Notes: a model not told the origin generated them from the letters alone. A stretch of 64,000 nt of DNA from Amycolatopsis granulosa (GCF_011758745.1 NZ_JAANOV010000001.1:3658001-3722000); one strand, 5' to 3'. Positions 43,376 through 52,634 are shown, numbered from the stretch's first letter. Program-made: numbers and translations.

Positions 43376-44665
43376 CTATATCGCGTCGGCCAATGCGTTC
43401 GCCCAGTTCTCTCGTGCGGCGTTGATGGAGCCCCAGTTCCGGGTCGGGTGAACGCGATTGGTGAGCAGGATCGCAAACGACCGTGACACCGGGTCGATGA
43501 CCAGTGAGGTGCCGGTGAACCCGGTGTGCCCGGCGGTCGCGGGCGAGGACAGCCCGCCCATGTAGAACCGCTGGTCCAGTTCGAAGCCGAGCCCGTGTGC
43601 GTGACCGGGGAACGCCTGGTTGTAGTCGGTGAGCATGTCCCGCACGGTGCCCGGACGCAGGATCCGCGCGCCGCGGTAGGCGCCGCCGTTGAGGATCGTC
43701 TGCGCCAGCACCGCCATGTCCCGTGCCGTCGAGAAGATGCCTGCGTGACCGGACACGCCGCCGAGCGCCCACGCGTTCTCGTCGTGGACCTGGCCGCGGA
43801 CCATCCCCCGTGGTGGATCCGCCTCGAACTCGGTGGCCGCGATCCGGTTGAGCTCGCCCGCGGGCGGGTTGAACGTCGTGTCGGTCATGCCGAGCGGCTG
43901 CGTGATCCGCTCCCGCACGACGGCGTCCAGGGACTGCCCGGTGATCCGCTCCACCAGGAAGCCGAGCGTCATCAGGTTGATGTCCGAGTACAGGTATGCG
44001 CTGCCCGGCGGATTCGTCAGCGGACTGTCGAGCACGGCTCTGCGTCGCGACGGGATGTCCGGATAGCCCTGCCACAGGGCCGGTCGCGGGTCGGCGTCGA
44101 GACCGGAGGTGTGCGTGAGGAGCTGGCGCACGGTGACGTCCTGCTTGCCGTTCACCGCGAACTCCGGCAAGGCTTCCGCAACCGGCCCGTCCAGGGCGAT
44201 CTTGCCGTCCTCGACCAGCTGCATCACGGCGAGCGAGGTGAACAGCTTCGTGATCGACGCCATGTCGAAGATCGTGTCCGGCCGCATGGGAACCTGCTGC
44301 TCCGGCGGCAGCTCGGTTCCCGCGGCGTCGGCGAACCGGAGCGCCCCGCCCGTCGCGATCTCGTCGACGATCACGCCGTCGTGTGCGAGCAGGCCGACGG
44401 CGCCGGAGAAGTGCGGATGCCCCGTCGCCGGGTCCGGCCTGGTCCAGTCGATCAGGAAGCCGTCGGCGGCGCGCAGCGGCGCCCCGTCGAGCCCGGCGTC
44501 GGCGGGCGTGCCGGGGCGCAGCACCGTATCCGGCGGTGCGAACTCGTAGTGTGGACGGTCGATCCGTCCGGCGTGGGCCTGTTCGTCGATGGTGGTGCTC
44601 GCTCCGGGGACGGTCAGTGCGGATGCGGCCAGTACCACCGCGACCAGTAGTTTGCCCGCTCGCAT
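43376..44665 (-). CDS. Secreted serine hydrolase, beta-lactamase fold (AmiE-like)
   Basis: 429-residue exported class C beta-lactamase/esterase-type enzyme. The signal peptide (KLLVAVVLAASALTVPGAS) precedes the catalytic motifs: SITK (in DMASITKLFTSLAVMQ), YSDIN as the Tyr motif and HTGFTG as the KTG equivalent. Clustered with namZ, nagZ and murQ it corresponds to the B. subtilis AmiE position, a serine-hydrolase-family exo-amidase that removes peptides from MurNAc. ATG 44665 with GAGGT upstream is chosen; GTG 44677 would overlap the namZ stop and is also possible. Confidence 0.8.
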   Translation of the reverse strand: MRAGKLLVAVVLAASALTVPGASTTIDEQAHAGRIDRPHYEFAPPDTVLRPGTPADAGLDGAPLRAADGFLIDWTRPDPATGHPHFSGAVGLLAHDGVIVDEIATGGALRFADAAGTELPPEQQVPMRPDTIFDMASITKLFTSLAVMQLVEDGKIALDGPVAEALPEFAVNGKQDVTVRQLLTHTSGLDADPRPALWQGYPDIPSRRRAVLDSPLTNPPGSAYLYSDINLMTLGFLVERITGQSLDAVVRERITQPLGMTDTTFNPPAGELNRIAATEFEADPPRGMVRGQVHDENAWALGGVSGHAGIFSTARDMAVLAQTILNGGAYRGARILRPGTVRDMLTDYNQAFPGHAHGLGFELDQRFYMGGLSSPATAGHTGFTGTSLVIDPVSRSFAILLTNRVHPTRNWGSINAARENWANALADAI

Positions 44666-44673
44666 GCCGGACC

Positions 44674-45945
44674 TCACCGGTAGTGGAGATAGGGCCGGCG
44701 ACGGGCGGTGAACTCGCCGAGTTCGGACTGCCAGGAGCCGACGATCTCGTCCACTCCGGCGCCACGATCGACCATGGTGCGCAGCCGGTCGGAACCGGAC
44801 AGCTTGTCGATCCCGTTGTCGGCCCGCCAGCCGAACAGGCCGGGGTGCAGCTTCTTCGCGGTGACGAGCATGGCCACCGCGGTGCGAATGGCGTCGAACG
44901 AGGCCGGATCGGTGACCGTGAGCTGCACCCCGCCACAGGTCTGGTTGACGAACTTGCCGAACGTCGGCACGAAGTAGGTCTCGCGGAACCGCGCCCCCGG
45001 CAGCCCGAGCGCGGTCAGCTCGTCCCGCCACCGCCAGTCCACACCGGGTGCGCCGAGGATCTCGAAGGGCCGGGTCGTGCCCCGCCCCTCGGCGAAGACG
45101 GTGCCCTCGAACAGGCCGGTGCCCGGGTAGACCAGTGCCGTGTCCGGGGTCGGCATGTTCGGGCTCGGTGGCGTCCAGTTCAGCCCGGTGCCGGCGAAGA
45201 AGATGTCCCGCCGCCACCCCTCGGCCCACACCACCCGCAGGTCCGCCACGCGCACGCCATCGGCGGGGAGCAACTCGGCAGCGAAGTACTGCGCCAGCTC
45301 TCCGACGGTCATGCCGTGCTGCTGGACGATCGGTTTGAGCCCGACACCGGAGGCGAACTCCGGCCGCAGCATCGGCCCGTAAGCCTGGCCGCCGATCGGG
45401 TTCGGCCGGTCGAGCACGACGAACCCGGCACCCGTCCGGCCGGCGGCGGACATCGCCGTGTACATCGACCAGATGTAGGTGTAGAACCGCGCCCCGACAT
45501 CGGCGATGTCGAACACGACCAGCTCCACACCGGCCTTCGTGAACATCCCGGCCAGCTTCGCGGCGTCGGCCCCGTACGCGTCGTAGACCGGAACGCCCGT
45601 GCGTGGATCGGTGTAGTCGCCCTCGGAACCACCGGCCTGTGCGCTGCCCCGGAACCCGTGCTCCGGGCCGAACGCGGCTACCGGACGGACACCGGCGGCG
45701 ATCATCGAGTCGACTATGTGGTCACCGTTCCCGAGCACGCCGGTCGGATTGGAGAGCACTCCGATCCTGCGGCCGGCGAGCGCATGCCAGCCCTCACGGG
45801 CGAGGACATCCGCGCCGGGAACCACCGATGCGCGTGGCGGCAACGCCATCGCGGGTGCCGGCTCCGCCAGCGCGGACCCGCCGGTGACGAGGGGTGTCGC
45901 CAGCGCGCCCGTGACCAGGAACCGGCGACGGCTGACGTTCACCAT
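44674..45945 (-). CDS. namZ: Exo-beta-N-acetylmuramidase NamZ (DUF1343)
   Basis: 423-residue exported DUF1343 protein. It begins with a twin-arginine signal (SRRRFLVTGALATPLV). Family blocks include GVLSNPTGVLGNGDHIVD, FGPEHGFRGSAQAGGSEGDY, VVFDIADVGARFYTYIWSMY and DRPNPIGGQAYGP. NamZ (GH171) releases MurNAc from the non-reducing end of peptidoglycan fragments. The neighbours nagZ, an AmiE-like hydrolase and murQ support that role. It overlaps the nagZ end by 7 bp. Confidence 0.88.
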   Translation of the reverse strand: MVNVSRRRFLVTGALATPLVTGGSALAEPAPAMALPPRASVVPGADVLAREGWHALAGRRIGVLSNPTGVLGNGDHIVDSMIAAGVRPVAAFGPEHGFRGSAQAGGSEGDYTDPRTGVPVYDAYGADAAKLAGMFTKAGVELVVFDIADVGARFYTYIWSMYTAMSAAGRTGAGFVVLDRPNPIGGQAYGPMLRPEFASGVGLKPIVQQHGMTVGELAQYFAAELLPADGVRVADLRVVWAEGWRRDIFFAGTGLNWTPPSPNMPTPDTALVYPGTGLFEGTVFAEGRGTTRPFEILGAPGVDWRWRDELTALGLPGARFRETYFVPTFGKFVNQTCGGVQLTVTDPASFDAIRTAVAMLVTAKKLHPGLFGWRADNGIDKLSGSDRLRTMVDRGAGVDEIVGSWQSELGEFTARRRPYLHYR

Positions 45946-47723
45946 GTCAGGCCCGTCCCGAAGGGATACCGGATCCGCCCGGTGTCCTCACCGTCCGGGA
46001 TCCCGACGGGCAGCTTGCCCTGTGGCGCGATCTCGCCCTTGAGCACCTTCGCCAGCGAAATCATCGTCACGTCCCGCCAGTCGTACGTCGCCACCCAGGT
46101 CGGTACGTCGGCCAAGCCCGCGTCGTACGGTTCCTGGACGGTCACGGCGACGACCGGTTTCCCCGTGCCCAGCAGCTCACGCACGAGCTCGCCCTGACCG
46201 GTGTCGCTGCGCAGTCCGTTGGTCAGGACCACGACTGTGTCCGCTGCGCGCGCCGCTGTCACCGCTTCCTCGATCTTCGCGGCGCTCGGTTTGGCGCCGG
46301 TGGAGACAGCCGTGCCACCGAGCTGTGCGGCCAGCGTCCGGACCGGCTCGGCCGGGTAACCGGGGTAGGCCGGGTTGTTCCACCCGGTTACGAGGATCTT
46401 GCCGGGGTTGCGCAGGGGAAGCAGTCCGGCGTCGTTGCGCAGCAGCGTGGTCGTGCGGTCGGTGACAGCTTGGATCGCGGCCCGGTTGGCCGCCGTTCCG
46501 ACCGCCTGCCGCACCGCGCGCGTGCTGACCAGCGGCTTTGCCACGATCCCGCGCTTGTCCTTGAGCTTGAGGATCCGCAGTACGCTCTGGTTGATGCGGT
46601 CCTCGGTGAGCCGCCCGCTCTTCACCGCGTCGAGGACGCCGTTGACGGCGAGGCCCAGGTCGGGCGGCATCAGCATCTGGTCGACGCCGGCTTCCAGCGC
46701 CAGCACCGGGATCTCCGCGTCGCTGTGCATCTGTCGCACGCCGGCCATCTGCAGCGAATCGGTGGCGACCACGCCGTCGTAATGCAGCTCGTCGCGCAGA
46801 ATCCCGGTCATGATCGGCTTCGACAGGGTCGCCGGCTCTCCGGAGGGGTCCAGGCTGGGAACCGTGATGTGCGCGGACATGATCACGTCGATGCCGGCGT
46901 CGATCGCGGCCTGGAACGGCGGCAGGTCGATCTGCCGCCACTGCTCCGCGGTGCGGTTGATCGTGGGCAGCCCGGAGTGGCTGTCGGTGGCGGCGTCGCC
47001 GTGCCCGGGGAAGTGCTTGGCCGCGGCCGACACCGTGTCGGTGGCCGGTCCGGAGTTCTGGTAGCCGTCGATCTCCGCGGTGACCATCTGGCCGGCCAGA
47101 GCGGGATCCGCGGAGAACGATCGCGAGCCGATGATCGGGTTGAGCGGGTTGGAGTTGACGTCCGCGTCGGGTGCGAAGTCCTGGTTGATGCCCATCGCCC
47201 GCAGCTCGTGACCGTTCACCGTGGCGAGGGTGTGCGCGTCCCCGGCGCTGCGGCCGGCGCCGACGGCCATGCTGGACGGGAACTCGGTCGCCGGCGACGC
47301 GATGCGCGTGACGCGACCGCCCTCCTGGTCCGTCGAGATGATCAGCGGAACCCGCGCGCCGGAGGCGAGCGCGGCCTGTTGCAGCCCGTTCGACAAGCGT
47401 GCGACCTGCGCCGGATCGTCCACGTTGTCGGTACCGGAGTTGTTGAAGTAGATGACCCCGCCGGGGTGGTAGCGCTGGACCACCTCGGCTGGCGTATCCA
47501 CCCCGTACTTCTTGCGGTTGCCCTCGTCGGGCTGGTCGGCCGCCTTGCCCCACACGTCGGCGACGAAGAGCTGCCCCACCTTCTCCTCGAGCGACATGCG
47601 CTGCAACGTCTGCTCGGCCCAGCCACCTTGATGGCCCCCGGGTGCGGCGGAGGCGGTGCTCACGGCGCTCACGCCGAGCACACCCGCGACCATCGCGGTA
47701 AGCACATGAGTCCTCCGGCGCAT
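45939..47723 (-). CDS. nagZ: Secreted beta-N-acetylhexosaminidase NagZ (GH3)
   Basis: 594-residue GH3 enzyme with a Sec signal peptide (THVLTAMVAGVLGVSAVSTA), an N-terminal TIM barrel and a C-terminal alpha/beta sandwich as in B. subtilis NagZ. IISTDQEGGRVTRI and KHFPGHGDAATDSHSGLP carry the flexible-loop His/Asp acid pair; VVATDSLQMAGV holds the nucleophile Asp. It removes GlcNAc from muropeptides outside the cell, creating NamZ substrate. ATG 47723 is chosen; 47768 is the alternative. First gene of the nagZ-namZ-amidase operon. Confidence 0.9.
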   Translation of the reverse strand: MRRRTHVLTAMVAGVLGVSAVSTASAAPGGHQGGWAEQTLQRMSLEEKVGQLFVADVWGKAADQPDEGNRKKYGVDTPAEVVQRYHPGGVIYFNNSGTDNVDDPAQVARLSNGLQQAALASGARVPLIISTDQEGGRVTRIASPATEFPSSMAVGAGRSAGDAHTLATVNGHELRAMGINQDFAPDADVNSNPLNPIIGSRSFSADPALAGQMVTAEIDGYQNSGPATDTVSAAAKHFPGHGDAATDSHSGLPTINRTAEQWRQIDLPPFQAAIDAGIDVIMSAHITVPSLDPSGEPATLSKPIMTGILRDELHYDGVVATDSLQMAGVRQMHSDAEIPVLALEAGVDQMLMPPDLGLAVNGVLDAVKSGRLTEDRINQSVLRILKLKDKRGIVAKPLVSTRAVRQAVGTAANRAAIQAVTDRTTTLLRNDAGLLPLRNPGKILVTGWNNPAYPGYPAEPVRTLAAQLGGTAVSTGAKPSAAKIEEAVTAARAADTVVVLTNGLRSDTGQGELVRELLGTGKPVVAVTVQEPYDAGLADVPTWVATYDWRDVTMISLAKVLKGEIAPQGKLPVGIPDGEDTGRIRYPFGTGLTW

Positions 47724-47880
47724 CCCGAACCTCCCCTGATGATGACCGCCGGCGGATCGGGCCGGCACTGGGGGAAGCTACTCAGTCGCCGCGGAGCAGG
47801 TCAACGACCACCTGACTTTTGGCGGAGTCCGAAAGTGTCTTTCCGTCTCCGTCACCCACTTGAGCTAATCCGCTGGACAT

Positions 47881-48123
47881 AAAAATGCGCGGGCACCGCC
47901 AGCGACATCGCCGGCGGCGCCCGCCCGCGCGGACCACTCGGGTGACCAAGCTGCAACTCATGTCGTACCCACGGGGACTCGGCGTCCGGCGTCCCGGTAC
48001 GCAGTCCCTCGACGACAAGCCTCCCGCGGCGCGCTGCGCGTGGGTGCCCGGAGTCCGCGCACGGAGATCTTCGGGGAGTGACGGGACTTCTCTTCGTCTC
48101 GTCCTTGGCCGAATGACGTCCGC
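47881..48123 (-). ncRNA. Probable Ms1/MTS2823-type small RNA
   Basis: A roughly 240-nt transcript is predicted on the minus strand. The promoter has -35 TTGAAG (48153-48158), a 17-nt spacer and -10 TACAAA (48130-48135). The end is a long GC hairpin (GCGCGGGC ... GCCCGCGC, 47887-47930) followed by five U. No ORF fits. Its place, directly downstream of the HAD gene and on the same strand, is where the RNA-polymerase-binding Ms1 (MTS2823) RNA lies in mycobacteria, next to Rv3661. Identity is inferred from position and signals, not from structure comparison. Confidence 0.55.
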
Positions 48124-48211
48124 ACTTACTTTGTACCCAGTGGCGTGCGTCACTTCAAGGGGTCGGACGGGTGCACCGGTACAGACGCTCGATCCGGTGA
48201 TGGTGCCACCG

Positions 48212-49069
48212 TCAGCGACTGGACTTCTCTGTTCCCCCACGGCGTTTGCGCGTCAGGCCGTACCAGGTGACGCCGGCCGCGGCCACTGCGCCCAGTCCCA
48301 GTCCGACGGCCAAAGTGGCCGGTGACGGCGCCGGGAAACGGCTGCGCAAGGAGACCGGTCTGGTGAACTCCAGCACCGGCCAGCCGTGCTCGGCCGCGGT
48401 CCGCCGCAGGAGCCGGTCCGGGTTCACCGCGTGCGGCCTGCCCACCGTCTCCAGCAGCGGGACGTCGGTGCTGGAATCGGAATAGGCGTAACACGCCGCG
48501 AGTTCGTACCCGTTTTCCACGGCCAGTTGCTTCGCGGCCACGGCTTTTTGCTCGCCATAACAGTAGAAAGCGATTTCGCCGGAATAGCGGCCGTCCACGA
48601 CCCCCATTCTCGTCGAGACGCTCGCGGTCGCGCCCAGCATCGCCGCGATCGGCGCCACCACCTCGTCACCGGCCGCCGACAGCACGATCACGTCGTGACC
48701 TTGCTCCCGGTGCCACGTGATCAGCTCGGCGGCCTCGGCGTAGACGAGCGGATCGACGATGTCGTGCAGCGTCTCGTTGACGATCGCGCGCACCTGGGCG
48801 ACGTCCCAGCCCTTGCACAACGCGGAGATCTCCGCCCGCATCCGCTCGGTCCGGTCCGCGTCGGCCCCGGAGAGCGAGAAGACGAACTGCGCGTAGGCGC
48901 TCTTCAACGCGGCGCGCTTGCTGATCAGCCCCTCCCGCAGCAACGGCTTGCTGAAGGCCAGGGCACTGGAGGAGGCGATGATCGTCTTGTCCAGGTCGAA
49001 GAAGGCCGCGACCCCGGTTCCGGGGGCGGCGGGCTGATCGCTCGGCGGCGACGTGGAGGGTTCGGCCAC
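48212..49069 (-). CDS. HAD-IB phosphatase with C-terminal membrane helix (Rv3661-like)
   Basis: 285-residue SerB-like haloacid dehalogenase. FFDLDKTII is motif I (DxDxT), VIVLSAAGDEVV motif II, GEQKAVAAKQLA the Lys motif, and YAYSDSSTDVPLL motif IV. A C-terminal transmembrane helix (ATLAVGLGLGAVAAAGVTW) and basic tail anchor it. The substrate is unknown. GTG 49069 is favoured because TATCCT ends 6 nt upstream. It is conserved upstream of Tad loci in actinobacteria. Confidence 0.85.
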   Translation of the reverse strand: MAEPSTSPPSDQPAAPGTGVAAFFDLDKTIIASSSALAFSKPLLREGLISKRAALKSAYAQFVFSLSGADADRTERMRAEISALCKGWDVAQVRAIVNETLHDIVDPLVYAEAAELITWHREQGHDVIVLSAAGDEVVAPIAAMLGATASVSTRMGVVDGRYSGEIAFYCYGEQKAVAAKQLAVENGYELAACYAYSDSSTDVPLLETVGRPHAVNPDRLLRRTAAEHGWPVLEFTRPVSLRSRFPAPSPATLAVGLGLGAVAAAGVTWYGLTRKRRGGTEKSSR

Positions 49070-49235
49070 CGGTTCAGGATAGGAGGGGGCGTCCACCGGG
49101 TGTGAGGTGACCACGAACGGTACCGCCCGGTCGGAAATTCGTTGCCGCGACGGGAAATCGATTGCCCGTGCCGTTACCGAATTGTGGGTGACGCGGAGCA
49201 CGTTCCGGGCGGTCCGGCCGGGTTAGAGTGGAACG

Positions 49236-49327
49236 CATCCGGTGTTCCCACCGGCGGTTCGGTCCAACCCCCCGGGGCTGAACCCACGGTGACCCCCGTC
49301 CTCCCCCTGGCGGGGGTCGCCCCTTTT
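49236..49327 (+). ncRNA. 6C RNA
   Basis: About 92-nt RNA with the 6C fold. The first hairpin is CCGGTG-TTCC-CACCGG. The second (49256-49284) has stem GGTTC / GAACC and a loop of AACCCCCCG with six consecutive C. The terminator hairpin GACCCCCG / CGGGGGTC has a C-rich loop (TCCTCCCCCTGG) and then CCCCTTTT. A -10 TAGAGT (49224-49229) precedes it. In M. tuberculosis the 6C RNA (B11) lies between Rv3660c and Rv3661, the same setting as here. Confidence 0.78.
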
Positions 49328-49508
49328 CCGCGCGCGGGCGCGTAGCCTGCCACGGCTCACCGACGATTCCGCTCCGTGAGGCCGTTCCGGCGCTGAGTTG
49401 TCCACATGACCCCTGTTGTCCACAGGCTCGGCCGGAGCTCCTTGTCGCGGCGTTGCGTGCGCACGACGGTGGAGTCAGGTCAATCACCGATCACTGCTGG
49501 GGGCCGTC

Positions 49509-50582
49509 ATGAATCACGTTCGTCCGCTCGTCGTCGCCCACGACGAAGTCATGCTCGACGAAATCTTGCGCGTCGCCGCCGCGGTGGGCTGCGAGACGGA
49601 GCGCGCACCCGACCTGCTCGCCGCGCGGCCGCGGTGGCGGGACGCGCCGCTGGTGCTCGTCGACGAGCAGGCGGCCGACGGCGACGTGGACCTGCCCCGC
49701 CGCCCGGGCGTCCTGCTGATCACCAAGGGCGCGCCCGACGCCCGCACCTGGCAGCGGGCGTTCCGGGCCGGGGTCGAGGACGTCGTGTCGCTGCCGGAGG
49801 ACGAGGCCGTGCTGGCCACCGCGCTGGCCGACGTCGTCGATGGTCCCGGGCTGCCCGGCGGGCGGATCATCGGGGTACTGGGCGGTCGGGGCGGAGCCGG
49901 CGCGTCCATTTTGGCGGCAGCCACCGCATTGGCCGCCTGCCGCAGCGAGCCGGGCGGTCTGCTGGTGGACTGCGACCCGCTCTCCGGCGGCATCGACGCG
50001 ATGCTGGGTGCCGAGAACACCGATGGTCTGCGCTGGCCCGAGCTGCGGCCGGGCTCCGGGCGGTTGTCGATGCCGGCGTTGCTGAAGTCCTTGCCCGAGT
50101 TCCGGTACCGCGGGCTGCGGCTGCCCTTCCTGTCGTGCCACCGCAACGGCGACGGGCCGACCGCGCAGGCGGTGGCGGCGGTCGTCGAGGCCGGACGGCG
50201 GGCCGGCCGGACCGTCGTGTGCGATCTGCCGCGGCACCTGGACGGTCCGGGACTCGCGGTGATCGCCCGGGCCGACCTGGTCATCGTGGTGATCCCGGCG
50301 GACATGCGGGCGTGTCTCGCGGCCCGGCGGGTGGTCAACCAGCTGGGTGATCCGACCGACCGGGTCCGGCTCGTCGTGCGCGGGCCCGCGCCCGGAGACC
50401 TGGACCCGAGCGTGGCAGCCGGTGCGGTCGGGCTGCCGCTGCTGACCTCGATGCCGGTGGAGCGGCAGCTGGATCGGGAGATCGAACAGGGCAACTTCCT
50501 GCCGCGGCCGCGGGGCGCGCTGCTGGAAACGGGGCGCATGATCCTGGCCGAGGCGCAAGCGAAGCAGGTGCTGGCGGCGTGA
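49509..50582 (+). CDS. ssd: Septum-site/TadZ-like MinD-family protein (Rv3660c-like)
   Basis: 357-residue ParA/MinD-superfamily protein; in this locus it acts like TadZ, positioning the pilus, and mycobacterial Ssd affects septation. An N-terminal receiver-like domain (VVAHDEVMLDEILRVAAAV) precedes a P-loop region IIGVLGGRGGAGASILAAA, in which both signature lysines of the deviant Walker A are missing. LLVDCDPLSGGIDAMLG is the Walker A'-type strand. ATG 49509 is chosen. GTGA couples it to tadA. Confidence 0.85.
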   Translation: MNHVRPLVVAHDEVMLDEILRVAAAVGCETERAPDLLAARPRWRDAPLVLVDEQAADGDVDLPRRPGVLLITKGAPDARTWQRAFRAGVEDVVSLPEDEAVLATALADVVDGPGLPGGRIIGVLGGRGGAGASILAAATALAACRSEPGGLLVDCDPLSGGIDAMLGAENTDGLRWPELRPGSGRLSMPALLKSLPEFRYRGLRLPFLSCHRNGDGPTAQAVAAVVEAGRRAGRTVVCDLPRHLDGPGLAVIARADLVIVVIPADMRACLAARRVVNQLGDPTDRVRLVVRGPAPGDLDPSVAAGAVGLPLLTSMPVERQLDREIEQGNFLPRPRGALLETGRMILAEAQAKQVLAA

Positions 50583-51739
50583 ACCTCGAGCTGGTCGAAC
50601 GGGTTCGCCACCGGTTGGCGGGCACCGGTGCCGGCACCGATCCCGTCGCGCTGGCGGACGCGGTCCGCGCCGAGGCCGGGCGCCCGGTCGGGCACACCGA
50701 GGTCCTGGACGCGCTGCGCGTGGTCCGGCAGGAGCTGGCCGGCGCGGGTCCGCTGGAGCCGTTGCTGTCCCTGCCCGGCGTCACCGACGTCCTGGTGACC
50801 GGGCCGGACGAGGTCTGGGTGGATGGCGCCGACGGTCTGCGCCGCACCGAGGTGCGTTTCCCCAGTGACGAGTCGGTGCGCCGCCTCGCGCAACGGCTCG
50901 CGCTGGCTGCCGGACGGCGGCTCGACGATGCCCAGCCGTACGTCGACGGCTGGCTGCCCGGCCTCGGGCCGCACGGCCGGGTCCGGCTGCACGCCGTGCT
51001 GCCGCCGATCGCGGCGGACGGTACCTGCGTGTCGCTGCGCCTCCTCCGGCCCGCCGTGCACGACCTTGCCGCCTTGCGTGCGCTGGGCACGTTCGGGACG
51101 GAAGGTGCCGAATTGGTGGAGGCCGTCGTCACCGCCCGGCTGGCCTTCCTCGTCACCGGTGGCACCGGCGCGGGCAAGAGCACTCTGCTCGCGGCGATGC
51201 TCGGGGCGGTCAATCCCGCCGAGCGGATCGTCTGCGTCGAGGACGCAGCCGAGCTCCAGCCCGCCCACCCGCAGTTCGTGCGCCTGATCGCCCGCCCGCC
51301 GAATGTCGAGGGGGCCGGCGAGGTGGGCCTGCGGGACCTGGTGCGCCAGGCGTTGCGCATGCGGCCCGACCGGCTCGTCGTCGGCGAGGTCCGGGGACAC
51401 GAGGTGTGCGAGTTGCTGAACGCGTTGAACACCGGGCACGACGGCAGCGCGGGAACCTTGCACGCGAACTCGACGGCGGAAGTGCCCGCACGGCTGGAAG
51501 CACTGGCCGCGCTCGGTGGCCTGTCCCGCGCGGCGCTGCACAGCCAGCTGGCGGCGGCCGTCCAAGTCGTGCTCCACATGCGCCGCTCGGCGTCCGGGCG
51601 ACGGGAGCTGGCCGAGGTCGGCGTACTCAGCCGCGCGGACAACGGGGATGTGCGAGTGCTCCCCGTGTGGCAGGCGGGTGAATGGACCAAGCGGCGGGTT
51701 CTCTTCTCCGCGTTGTTGCCTCGGACGGACGGCCGATGA
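50579..51739 (+). CDS. tadA: TadA/CpaF pilus assembly ATPase
   Basis: 386-residue secretion/pilus ATPase (type II/IV NTPase). Walker A VTGGTGAGKSTLLAAML lies at about residue 193, the Asp box is RIVCVEDAAEL, and the His box is GHDGSAGTLHANSTAEVP. It powers extrusion of Flp pilins through the TadB/TadC platform. The GTG start overlaps the ssd stop. Confidence 0.93.
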   Translation: MNLELVERVRHRLAGTGAGTDPVALADAVRAEAGRPVGHTEVLDALRVVRQELAGAGPLEPLLSLPGVTDVLVTGPDEVWVDGADGLRRTEVRFPSDESVRRLAQRLALAAGRRLDDAQPYVDGWLPGLGPHGRVRLHAVLPPIAADGTCVSLRLLRPAVHDLAALRALGTFGTEGAELVEAVVTARLAFLVTGGTGAGKSTLLAAMLGAVNPAERIVCVEDAAELQPAHPQFVRLIARPPNVEGAGEVGLRDLVRQALRMRPDRLVVGEVRGHEVCELLNALNTGHDGSAGTLHANSTAEVPARLEALAALGGLSRAALHSQLAAAVQVVLHMRRSASGRRELAEVGVLSRADNGDVRVLPVWQAGEWTKRRVLFSALLPRTDGR

Positions 51740-51836
51740 CCCGCGCAGAGACCCTTCGCACTGCATCCGCTGCTGTGCCGCGCGCCGACCACGCATCCGA
51801 TGTCCATCCCACGTCGCCGGCGGAGGTGGGTGACCC

Positions 51837-52634
51837 GTGTTGGCCCAATCTCTGACCTGCGCGGGCGTAGCGGTGCTCTGTTGGCCACGGGTGCGCGGCG
51901 CGGCAGCCCGCCTGCGGGCGCTCACCCCACCGGCCGAGCGGCGGCCTCTCCCGAAGCTTCGGCCGGCGTTCGCGGTGGCACTGGTTCCCGTGTTGTTCTT
52001 CGTACCGCCGATGGTGTGCGCCGCCGTGGTCCTGCTCGGCTGGGCCGGGTGGCGCCGGTGGCGCGCCCGCCGCGCGGCGAAGGCAGGGTTGGCGATGCGC
52101 CGGGCGCTGGCCGAGGCATTGCACGCCATGGTCGTCGATCTCCGGGCGGGCGCGCCGCCCGCGTTTGCGGCGGAATCCGCGGCAGCGGACGCGCCCGGTC
52201 CGGTCGCCGACATCCTCGAAGCCGTGTCCGGCGCCGCCCGCCTTGGCGGCGACCTCGCTGCGGCTCTGGCGACGGTCCCGACCGCGGACCCACTGCTGCC
52301 TGCCCGGGGACGACTGGTGCGCGCATGGGTGCTGAGCCAACGGCACGGGCTCCCGCTCGCCGACTTGCTCGATGCGGTCCGCCGGGACATCTCCGCCGAA
52401 CTGCGCTTCACGAACCAGGCCGCGGCCGCGATGGCCGGCCCCCGTGCCAGCGCCGCGGTGCTCGCGGCCCTGCCCGGATTCGGGCTGCTGCTGGGGGAGG
52501 GGATGGGCGCGCATCCGGTGCAAGTCCTTCTCGCGACCGGCGGCGGCAACCTGCTCTTGTTGCTCGGCACCGGGCTGGTGATCGCGGGCGGGACGTGGAG
52601 TGCCCGGATCACGAGCCGAGGAGCGCGGCGATGA
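51837..52634 (+). CDS. tadB: TadB-like type II secretion F-domain protein
   Basis: 265-residue inner-membrane platform protein. Two hydrophobic helices near the N-terminus, a cytoplasmic T2SSF domain (MRRALAEALHAMVVDLRAGA ... RLVRAWVLSQRHGLPLADLL) and a C-terminal membrane segment (GNLLLLLGTGLVIAGGTW). It partners TadC and TadA. The GTG start has a weak RBS (GGAGG at 51823); 97 nt separate it from tadA. Confidence 0.85.
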   Translation: MLAQSLTCAGVAVLCWPRVRGAAARLRALTPPAERRPLPKLRPAFAVALVPVLFFVPPMVCAAVVLLGWAGWRRWRARRAAKAGLAMRRALAEALHAMVVDLRAGAPPAFAAESAAADAPGPVADILEAVSGAARLGGDLAAALATVPTADPLLPARGRLVRAWVLSQRHGLPLADLLDAVRRDISAELRFTNQAAAAMAGPRASAAVLAALPGFGLLLGEGMGAHPVQVLLATGGGNLLLLLGTGLVIAGGTWSARITSRGARR

